Source: GCA-2725625 sp964574215 (lineage in GTDB: Bacteria; Pseudomonadota; Alphaproteobacteria; Rhodospirillales; UBA2165). From it: a DNA stretch of 64,000 bases. Below the pieces are notes generated by a model. The model was not told the origin of the DNA and made no database searches. It saw nothing but the letters and a program-made list of their open reading frames with translations. This document shows positions 35,794 through 42,942 of this stretch, one piece after another. The number at the start of each line of letters is the position of its first letter. Positions within the stretch are counted from its first letter, which is position 1. The position numbers were made by a program, and so were the translations under genes. Location of the stretch: the NCBI GenBank assembly GCA_964574215.1, contig CAZNLR010000020.1, forward strand, positions 1 through 64,000, written 5' to 3'.

Positions 35794-36648
35794 ATGAACG
35801 AGTCCAAGGAAAGTTTACTGCACCGCATGAAATGGTCACGTAAGCAAGTGATTGGATATCTGATCGCTTCAGTATTTATCGTTCTGTTTTTTTGGGCAAA
35901 GGATATCTTAAATCAGAACAAAGTCCGGTTTTTCACCTTCCTTGACGGAGTGGCGTCAAAGGAAATACTAGTGGATCAGTTTGAAGAAGTGGTGTTTCGT
36001 GGTGAGTTTGGTGACAAAAATATGTTCATCAGTAAATGGCTGTCACCAATGCGGGTAGTCAAACTCGATCTTACGGAAGTTGAATACGCATCAATAATCG
36101 AAAATCATTTAAATTCTCTTGCAAAAATTACCGCGCTTAGACATGAACTTGTTGCCGAACAAAAGACAGCCAATGTATTCATGCGATTTACCACGCTCGG
36201 GAAAATTATGGTCAAGATGAAAGAAAATCGTGATTTTTTCAAAGGCCACCGAGAAATTAGTTATACAACGGCGTGTTTCGCTCGATTTGTTTCTAAATCA
36301 GGCATTATCCAAAAGGCTGGAGTTATCGTTACTGACAATAAAGCACCGGACAATCCTCAAAAGCGCAGTCTTGAGTCCGTATCCAGCTGCATCCTGGAGG
36401 AACTCACCCAATCCATGGGCCTGCCAAGAGACACCGAACGAATTTTTCCGTCCCTGTTCAGTGAGATCTACGACATCGATTATCTCTCCATCAACGACAA
36501 GATCATCATCCGCACCCTCTACGACAAGCGCATCAGGCCGGGCATGCTTAAGGCCGACGCTATGGCGCAAGCCCGCATCATCATTCCCGAACTGATCAAG
36601 GCGGTGGACGAGCGGGGTGAGGAAGCGCTTTACCAGCAACCCAAATAA
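35794..36648 (+). CDS. Membrane-anchored DUF2927 protein
   Basis: 284 residues. One membrane helix is at about 18-38 (KQVIGYLIASVFIVLFFWA). The C-terminal half has the DUF2927 pattern: SCILEELTQSMGLPRDTERIFPS, then INDKIIIRTLYDKRIRPGM. DUF2927 proteins are secreted or anchored and of unknown function. The first two thirds of the gene are AT-rich, whereas from about 36380 the DNA switches to GC-rich codons, so the gene looks composite or recently ameliorated at one end. It follows the helical protein by 58 bases. Confidence 0.75.
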   Translation: MNESKESLLHRMKWSRKQVIGYLIASVFIVLFFWAKDILNQNKVRFFTFLDGVASKEILVDQFEEVVFRGEFGDKNMFISKWLSPMRVVKLDLTEVEYASIIENHLNSLAKITALRHELVAEQKTANVFMRFTTLGKIMVKMKENRDFFKGHREISYTTACFARFVSKSGIIQKAGVIVTDNKAPDNPQKRSLESVSSCILEELTQSMGLPRDTERIFPSLFSEIYDIDYLSINDKIIIRTLYDKRIRPGMLKADAMAQARIIIPELIKAVDERGEEALYQQPK

Positions 36649-36687
36649 CCAGGAAAAAAACAGGAACAAATAAAAGGAATGCCCCAC

Positions 36688-36921
36688 ATGACAAACCAAA
36701 TGATCTATCAAAACGTCGACCTGACCGACGACCCGAGGATGGTGGACTATCAGGACAAGCTCGCCGCCTTTAAGGAAGCGCGGGCGGTCTACAGTGAGAT
36801 TTACGATACCCCCAACGCCGACTACGACAAGATCGAGGCCGCCCGCCGGGCCTTCAAACAGGCCGAAACCGACATGGAAAAGGCCGAGGCGGTGCTGCCC
36901 AAGAATTGGTTGAAGGATTAA
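36688..36921 (+). CDS. Small helical protein of unknown function
   Basis: 77 residues from ATG 36688, which has AAAAGGA nine bases upstream; an in-frame ATG at 36679 directly touches that ribosome-binding site and is less likely. The product is one long charged amphipathic helix (EAARRAFKQAETDMEKAEAV), without signal or membrane segment. It follows the DUF2927 gene and converges with the DsbA-like gene. Not recognised as a known family. Confidence 0.65.
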   Translation: MTNQMIYQNVDLTDDPRMVDYQDKLAAFKEARAVYSEIYDTPNADYDKIEAARRAFKQAETDMEKAEAVLPKNWLKD

Positions 36922-36942
36922 TAGAGAAAACGGGGGGAGGCT

Positions 36943-37737
36943 TTACCCCTTGCGGGCTTCTTCGATCAGTTCCTTGAGGGTGGCGAGGTCGACGGCGCCG
37001 GGGATGATGCGGTTGCCGATTACGAAGCCGGGCGTGCCCCTGATATCCAGTTTCTCCGCCAGCTCCCGGTTGATGTTGATCATGCCGTCGATCTCGGGCG
37101 CGCCCATGTGTTTCTTGATCCGGGCCACGTCGAGGCCGGCTTTCGCCGCCAGACTGAAAATCCGGCTGTCCGACAATCCGCCCTTGGCCTCGATCAGCCG
37201 CCGGTGAAAATCGAAATACTTTTCCTTTTCGAACTTCCAGGCGACCAGGGCGGCGCGGGCGGCGGTTTCGGACGACGGCGAGAGGATGGGAAACTCCTTG
37301 AACACATAGCGGAGGTTCTTATCGTCTTTCAGCAGCGACTGGACGGCGGGAAAGACCTTTTTGCAAAAGCCGCAATTGTAGTCGAAAAATTCCACGATGG
37401 TGACGTCGCCCTTGGGGTTGCCGGCGACGGGCGAGGTGGGGTCGTCCAGAAGCTGATTTTTGTAGGCCACCAGATTGTGCCGGACGCGGTTCTGTTTATC
37501 GGTTTTCTCGCGCTCCTGCAGAAGGCGGATGGCTTCGACGATGATCTCGGGATTTTTACGCAGATAATCGCCGATGACCTGCTCCACTTCCTTTTTTTGC
37601 AGCGGGCTGAGGCTGGAATTCGCTTCCGGCTGCTTGTCCTGGGCGGAGGCGGGGCCGGAAAAAGCCAGCATCGCGGCCGCCAGCAAAAAGGCGCCGCCAA
37701 ACAACAGGGGAAGATTAATGCGCGGTCGTGGGATCAT
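36943..37737 (-). CDS. DsbA family thiol:disulfide protein (Com1-like)
   Basis: 264 residues. A signal peptide (about 1-32, ending in ASAQ) is followed by a charged helical region (SPLQKKEVEQVIGDYLRKNP) and then a thioredoxin fold with the active site CGFC at about 122-125 (FFDYNCGFCKKVF) and the cis-Pro loop IRGTPGFVIG. It oxidises or isomerises disulfides in the periplasm. The N-terminal helical region before the fold is typical of the Com1/ScsC-like group, which may oligomerise. Downstream on the same strand nothing follows, and the neighbour at the right is a DUF3047 lipoprotein gene. Confidence 0.9.
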   Translation of the reverse strand: MIPRPRINLPLLFGGAFLLAAAMLAFSGPASAQDKQPEANSSLSPLQKKEVEQVIGDYLRKNPEIIVEAIRLLQEREKTDKQNRVRHNLVAYKNQLLDDPTSPVAGNPKGDVTIVEFFDYNCGFCKKVFPAVQSLLKDDKNLRYVFKEFPILSPSSETAARAALVAWKFEKEKYFDFHRRLIEAKGGLSDSRIFSLAAKAGLDVARIKKHMGAPEIDGMININRELAEKLDIRGTPGFVIGNRIIPGAVDLATLKELIEEARKG

Positions 37738-37883
37738 TGGGGTCTCTCTATCTTTGTCCCACTATGATGGCGAAGGATTGCCGCCGGGACAAGGTCCGAC
37801 GTACAAAATCCGCCCTATATCACAAAGACTTGTTTGAAAACGCCCGAGGTCCCGCCGCCCCGGCACTTGGATGACACGCCATG

Positions 37884-38615
37884 TCACTTGGATAAAATAA
37901 TGTCGGCGAAGTGGGCGTCGCCCGTCCCGCCGCCCGTCCCGCCGCTTGTCCCTCCGCTTGACCGGGCCGAAAACCCGACGAACATGACCTGTGCTTGGGC
38001 GTGTTCGTCCCGGGGCCAAAGTCTTTTGTAAAGCGCGGCCAGGTCGATATTTTCGGTCGTCCAGCCCTTGGTCACGGCGCCGCCGTGGGCGATGTAGCGG
38101 GGAATGCGGGCGGCGCGGGACACCGTCCCCTGTTTGGTGGCGTCGGCGTCCCAGGTGAGGGCGATGATGCGGTCGTGGGGCGGCACGTCGGTGCCGATAT
38201 AGGCCAGAGGCTGGCTGCCCCAGCTGCCGCTTTTGGGATCACCGCCATGGAAACCGACGATCAGGCGGACCGGGTGTTCCCCGCCCGTAAAGGAGCCGAG
38301 CTTCCAGGACCAGGAGAGGAACGGGGCGGCCAGCAGATTGGCCCGGACCCGGCGCATCAGGGCGAACCGCTTTTTCCCTGTTTTCAGGGAAAGGGAGGGG
38401 GAGCCGTCCACCGTCGACGAGGAAATATTGTATTTGAGAAATTCTCCCAGCTCGACGCCTTCAATGATCCAGTCGTCGCCGATATTGTCGCGCGAAATCG
38501 GCGTGGCGGGCCCGAACACCTCCAAATAGCCTTCCGGGGTGATTTCGGCCCGCGGCACGGTGCAGCCGGTGAGCAGCAGCATGGCGCATAACGCCGCCGC
38601 CAATTTCTTGAACAT
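37884..38615 (-). CDS. DUF3047 lipoprotein
   Basis: About 243 residues. The frame is open to 38711, but ATG 38615 starts a lipoprotein signal (MFKKLAAALCAMLLLTGC) with the lipobox LTGC. The body has DUF3047 features: AAPFLSWSWKLGSF, PVRLIVGFHGG, and PHDRIIALTWDAD. An in-frame repeat of a 12-base unit gives SGGTSGGTGGGT just before the C-terminus. Predicted to be anchored in the outer membrane or periplasm; function unknown. The start lies within 30 bases of the upstream M48 gene's stop, so the two are likely co-transcribed. Confidence 0.8.
   Translation of the reverse strand: MFKKLAAALCAMLLLTGCTVPRAEITPEGYLEVFGPATPISRDNIGDDWIIEGVELGEFLKYNISSSTVDGSPSLSLKTGKKRFALMRRVRANLLAAPFLSWSWKLGSFTGGEHPVRLIVGFHGGDPKSGSWGSQPLAYIGTDVPPHDRIIALTWDADATKQGTVSRAARIPRYIAHGGAVTKGWTTENIDLAALYKRLWPRDEHAQAQVMFVGFSARSSGGTSGGTGGGTGDAHFADIILSK
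37921..37956. repeat. 12-base tandem repeat inside the DUF3047 gene
   Basis: Two identical units CCCGTCCCGCCG (37921-37932 and 37933-37944) are followed by a degenerate third (CTTGTCCCTCCG, 37945-37956). The unit length keeps the frame and encodes repeated GGTS/GGTG. Confidence 0.85.
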
Positions 38616-38644
38616 AGGGCCTGCCGGATAGCGCCGCACCGGAC

Positions 38645-40048
38645 CTAGCGCCGCTTGTCCGCGTTTTTGTTGTCCGTCGCCGCGACGATGATGTCTTCGG
38701 CCCGCAGCCAATCGGGCGACCCTCTTTTCAGCAGCTTTTTCGCCCGTTCGGCAATCGATATGGCGGCGTCGTTACGCCCGTAGAGCAGGGCCTCCTCGGC
38801 CAGGGCGCGGGAACTCTTACCCATTTTTTTCTGCCTGCCGTAAGCAGTTGCGAGCAGGCGCCAGGCGAACGGACGTTCCGGGTTCCGGGCCAACGCTAAT
38901 TCCAAATTACCGATGGCCGCCTCGGTCATGTCGGGCCGGTTACTTTCGATTTGAGCCTGCGCCAGGCCGGTCCGCAACAGCGCCGACTTGGGCAACAGAT
39001 CGACCGCCTTTTCCAGTTGCGGTAAGGCTTCGTGGACTTTGCCGCTTTCGAACAGAATCTGACCCTTGAGTTCCCAGAAATAGGGATCATTGGGATGGGA
39101 ATCGATCAACCGTTCGGTCAGTTCCAGGGCCTTGGGCAAATCCGGTTTGCGGTGATAGGCGATGGCGCGGGCGTAAATCGCCGGCAGGGACTGGTCGGTT
39201 TCGGGAAAGCGCCGGAAGGTCCGGGCGGGTGACTGCAAAAACGCCAGCAGTTTCACCTTCATGCGGTCATGCATGAGGGCGAACTTTTTCGATTCCGGTT
39301 TGATGTTCGCCCGGGTGTTTTGGACATGATCGCGCAAATAGGAAATTCTCTCCTGGGTGATGGGGTGGGTGCGCATGTAAGGGTCCTGATGGGAAACGTT
39401 CAGCAGTTCCTGGTCGCTCATCAACGCCATGAAATCCATCAGTCCCTGCGACGACTGACCCGTGCGGTCGAGGAATCTGGTCGCCGCCCGGTCCGCTGAC
39501 GCTTCCTGGGTGCGGCTGAATTTCAGGTAGGATCTGACGCCCGCCGTCGAGCCGCCCACCACCAACGCCGCGCCCAGGTCGGGTCGTCCGGCGATCACTG
39601 CCGCGCCGCCGAGAATATACCCCAAGGCCGTCGCCGCCGAGACGCCGCGTCGCGCACTGGCGGCTTTAATCAGATGACCGCCGGCAATATGACCGGTTTC
39701 GTGGGCAATCACGCCAATGACTTCACTCGCCGATTTGGTCTGCATCAGGAGGCCGGAATTCATGAACAATTGCTGGCCCCCGGCAACAAAAGCGTTGAGA
39801 CTGTTGTCATTTACGATATGAATGCGTATTGAATCGGGTTCCAGGCCGGCGGCCAGGAACAAGGGCGTTGCGAAAACGCGAAGTGTATTTTCGATCTCGG
39901 CGTCTCTGATAAAACTTATTTTTTTGGCTGCCGCGCTTTCGGCAAGAACGGCGGATAAACCGAGAACCAGGCAAAAGACAATAATCAATATGCGACATGG
40001 CACGATGCGACATTGTATGAGGCGATTTTTTTTGAAGGTGTTTGACAA
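38645..40048 (-). CDS. M48 family metalloprotease with C-terminal TPR-like repeats (BepA-like)
   Basis: 467 residues. A signal peptide (hydrophobic core about 19-36, AAA end) is followed by the M48 peptidase domain with the zinc motif HETGH at 116-120 and a downstream SRTQEASADRAATRFL that carries the third Glu ligand. Residues 290-460 form TPR-like helices (PNDPYFWELKGQILFESGKV). Such proteins act in periplasmic quality control of outer-membrane proteins. The start is TTG at 40048 with GGAGA eight bases before it; no ATG occurs before the signal peptide. Divergent from the GGT-like gene. Confidence 0.9.
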   Translation of the reverse strand: MSNTFKKNRLIQCRIVPCRILIIVFCLVLGLSAVLAESAAAKKISFIRDAEIENTLRVFATPLFLAAGLEPDSIRIHIVNDNSLNAFVAGGQQLFMNSGLLMQTKSASEVIGVIAHETGHIAGGHLIKAASARRGVSAATALGYILGGAAVIAGRPDLGAALVVGGSTAGVRSYLKFSRTQEASADRAATRFLDRTGQSSQGLMDFMALMSDQELLNVSHQDPYMRTHPITQERISYLRDHVQNTRANIKPESKKFALMHDRMKVKLLAFLQSPARTFRRFPETDQSLPAIYARAIAYHRKPDLPKALELTERLIDSHPNDPYFWELKGQILFESGKVHEALPQLEKAVDLLPKSALLRTGLAQAQIESNRPDMTEAAIGNLELALARNPERPFAWRLLATAYGRQKKMGKSSRALAEEALLYGRNDAAISIAERAKKLLKRGSPDWLRAEDIIVAATDNKNADKRR

Positions 40049-40103
40049 GGGTAGATTCTCCGGTTCCGAGGCTCAACGTAGGCTTGCGAAGGGAACCCGT
40101 CAA

Positions 40104-41780
40104 TTGTCCGCAGCCCGAAATAGCGCAAATTTTATCCGCCGAACGGCCCTGCTGTTGGTTTTGGCGCCGGCGGGCCTGCTTGCCGGATGCACCGGTACGG
40201 ATGTTCAACGGGGCGTTGAGGGCTTTGTTAAGGGTTTTATCGGCGGTGTCGCCGGTGACGAGCCGCGGGCCGTCTTGGCAGCCCGAAAAGTACTGTCATC
40301 CGGGGGATCCGCTGCAGACGCCGCAACCGCCATGTATTTTACGCTGGCGGTTACCATGCCTTCATCGGCGGGTCTTGGCGGCGGTGGCGTATGTCTTTAC
40401 CGCGACGCCAAATCCAAAAAGATGGAGGCATTAAATTTTGTGGCGGCGAAACCAGCCAATATATCTGCCTCGGCAGGCCGTCCCAGCGCCGTTCCCGGCA
40501 ACCCTTTGGGCTTTTTTGCTCTTCATACGCGCTATGGCCGGTTGCGTTGGGCGGAAATGGTGTCGGTGGGCGAAAAACTGGCCCGGTTCGGGACCCAGGC
40601 CTCGCGCAGTCTGGTGCGTGATCTGACCCCCGTGGCGGCCGCGTTGCTCCAGGACACGGAGAGCCGGCGGATTTTCGCCAAACCCGACGGCAGCCTGATC
40701 AAGGAAGGGGATTTTTTCCGGCAGATCGACCTGGCGAGTTCGATCGGCAATATTCGCGCCAATGGCCCGGCTGAATTTTACCTGGGCAAATTCGCCCGGC
40801 AGCTGGTTGATGCGGTGCGGGCCGCCGGCGGGTCATTGTCCCTGGAAGACCTTCGCGCCTTCAAGCCCAAATGGCGCGAACCCATCAGCGTAAATATCAC
40901 CAACCGGGTCGGATTTTTGGTGGGTACCCATACGGTCTATTTCTCGCCGCCACCGGCGACGGCGGGCCTATTGGAAGCGCAAATGATCGGTATGATGGAG
41001 GCCGAAAATCTTTTCAACCGTGCAAACAGACTGGAACGTCATCATGTCCTGGCGGAAGTCGCCGTCAGGGCTTTCGGCGACCGGGAAAGCTGGCTGCGGG
41101 ACGATTTTTCAGTCGCCATGGAAGAAAAATCCCTGGTGTCGGAAAACCATCTGGAACGGTTGGCCAATACTTTCAACGGCAACCGGCATTTGTCGCCCAA
41201 GGCATTTCAACCGGCGCCCCGGCAAAGACCGGAGAACCCTTCGGCGACCAGTTTTGTCATCATCGACCGGGAAAGTTCGGCGGTCGCCTGCTCCCTGACC
41301 ATGAACAACAGTTTTGGCACCGGCAGAATTGCACCGGGGACAGGAATTATGCTGGCCGCCGCACCCACCAGCCGGGGCCGCGGGCCGACCGCTCTCGGTC
41401 CCGCGATGGTGTTGAACAATCAATCCAATCAACTGTTTTTTGCCGGTGCGGCGTCAGGTGGAATAGCTGCGCCCACCGCGCTGACTGCCGTCCTGGCCAG
41501 AACCATGATGGGCAAGGAACGGCTCAAAGGCGCGCTGGCCGCGCCGCGTGTCCACCATGGCGGCGCCCCTGATATTACTTTCCATGAGCAAATTTTGCCT
41601 AAGAACGCCATGAATTACCTTTCCAAAAGAGGTCATCAAATCGCCGCGACACCTATTTTGGGTATGGTCAACGCCGCCTTTTGCCCAGGTGGTTTGCCGC
41701 GCGATCCGGAATCCTGTGTTTTGGGAACCGATCCGCGAGGCAGCGGCCTGTCGACCCTAGCCAACGAGAGACCGCAGTGA
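40104..41780 (+). CDS. Gamma-glutamyltransferase-like lipoprotein
   Basis: About 558 residues. The frame is open to 39822, but TTG at 40104 with AAGGGA upstream starts a lipoprotein-like signal (LVLAPAGLLAGC) and does not overlap the divergent M48 gene; ATG 40017 is an alternative. GLGGGGVCLYRD matches the N-terminal Ntn region. The autoprocessing Thr fits residue about 382 in NPSATSFVIIDRES, followed by SLTMNNSFGTG. In GGT the Thr becomes the nucleophile of the small subunit after self-cleavage. The usual GSPGG oxyanion loop is replaced by GAASGG, so activity on glutathione is uncertain. The stop overlaps the start of the aminotransferase gene. Confidence 0.78.
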   Translation: MSAARNSANFIRRTALLLVLAPAGLLAGCTGTDVQRGVEGFVKGFIGGVAGDEPRAVLAARKVLSSGGSAADAATAMYFTLAVTMPSSAGLGGGGVCLYRDAKSKKMEALNFVAAKPANISASAGRPSAVPGNPLGFFALHTRYGRLRWAEMVSVGEKLARFGTQASRSLVRDLTPVAAALLQDTESRRIFAKPDGSLIKEGDFFRQIDLASSIGNIRANGPAEFYLGKFARQLVDAVRAAGGSLSLEDLRAFKPKWREPISVNITNRVGFLVGTHTVYFSPPPATAGLLEAQMIGMMEAENLFNRANRLERHHVLAEVAVRAFGDRESWLRDDFSVAMEEKSLVSENHLERLANTFNGNRHLSPKAFQPAPRQRPENPSATSFVIIDRESSAVACSLTMNNSFGTGRIAPGTGIMLAAAPTSRGRGPTALGPAMVLNNQSNQLFFAGAASGGIAAPTALTAVLARTMMGKERLKGALAAPRVHHGGAPDITFHEQILPKNAMNYLSKRGHQIAATPILGMVNAAFCPGGLPRDPESCVLGTDPRGSGLSTLANERPQ

Positions 41781-42925
41781 CCATCAAGGTATCCGAACGG
41801 GGAATAATTCCGCCTTTCATTGTCATGGATGTCATGCGGGCCGCCAACGAGCGGGCGGCGAGCGGCAAGGATGTCCTTCATCTGGAGGTCGGTCAGCCCA
41901 GCACGTCGGCACCGGCAAAAGTGCTGGAGGTGGCCAAAACGGCGCTGGATATGGATCTTCTGGGCTATACCGACGCCTTAGGGGTTCCCAAGCTGCGCCA
42001 ACGCCTGACCGGATATTACGCCGACTATTATGACGCGGAAATAGACCCGGAAAGAATTATTGTCACCACCGGCTCATCGGGCGCTTTCTGTTTGGCCTTT
42101 CTGGCGGTATTTGATGTCGGCGACAAGGTTGCTCTCGCCAGTCCCAGTTACCCGGCCTACAAAAACATATTGCGCGCCCTTGGGGTTGAAGTTGTCGATC
42201 TGCCGGTGGGACCCGATTCCCACTTTCAGCCAACGCCCGAAATTCTTGAAGACTGCGGCGAAAAACTTGACGGCCTAATCGTTGCCAGCCCATCCAATCC
42301 GACCGGCAGCATGTTGTCGCGGGACGCCTTGGAGGACTTGGTCAAATGGTGTGCGGCAAATGAAGTCAGGCTCATATCGGATGAGATTTACCACGGCATC
42401 ACCTATGGAGAGAAAGCCTGTACCGCCCTCAGTTTTGATGATGACGCCATTGTCGTGAACAGCTTCTCAAAATACTTTTCCATGACGGGCTGGCGGTTGG
42501 GCTGGATGGTGGTGCCGGAAAATCTTATCAGGGCGGCGGAATGCCTGGCGCAGAATTTGTTTATTTCTCCGCCGACGCTGTCCCAGATAGCGGCAGCGAG
42601 CGTGTTCGATTGCTTTGACGAATTGGATACAAATGTCGCGCGATACGCTAAAAACAGAGAATTGCTGTTGTCCGAGCTGCCAAAAGCGGGAATTGGCAAA
42701 CTCGCTCCGTCCGACGGCGCTTTTTACGTCTACGCAGACATCGCCCATCTCACCAATGATAGCGAGGATTTCTGCAAACGAGCGTTGGCGGAAACCGGTG
42801 TGGCATTTACGCCGGGTATCGATTTCGATACGGAACGGGGGGCCAAATCGGTGAGGTTTTCCTATTCGGGCGCGACCGAAGATATGGCGGAAGCGGCAAG
42901 CCGGTTAACCAACTGGCTCGCCTGA
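41777..42925 (+). CDS. PLP-dependent class I/II aminotransferase
   Basis: 382 residues from GTG 41777, which overlaps the upstream stop as GTGA; the longer open frame back to 41681 lies inside the GGT-like gene. The N-terminal LHLEVGQPSTSAPA, SPSNPTGSML, DEIYHGITY and the Schiff-base Lys at about residue 232 (NSFSKYFSMTGWRLGW) are the usual fold-type I signatures of the aspartate-aminotransferase group. Cytosolic. The amino acid substrate cannot be read from the motifs. Convergent with rne, with 17 bases between. Confidence 0.9.
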   Translation: MTIKVSERGIIPPFIVMDVMRAANERAASGKDVLHLEVGQPSTSAPAKVLEVAKTALDMDLLGYTDALGVPKLRQRLTGYYADYYDAEIDPERIIVTTGSSGAFCLAFLAVFDVGDKVALASPSYPAYKNILRALGVEVVDLPVGPDSHFQPTPEILEDCGEKLDGLIVASPSNPTGSMLSRDALEDLVKWCAANEVRLISDEIYHGITYGEKACTALSFDDDAIVVNSFSKYFSMTGWRLGWMVVPENLIRAAECLAQNLFISPPTLSQIAAASVFDCFDELDTNVARYAKNRELLLSELPKAGIGKLAPSDGAFYVYADIAHLTNDSEDFCKRALAETGVAFTPGIDFDTERGAKSVRFSYSGATEDMAEAASRLTNWLA

Positions 42926-42942
42926 TCGATCCGTTCAAAACA

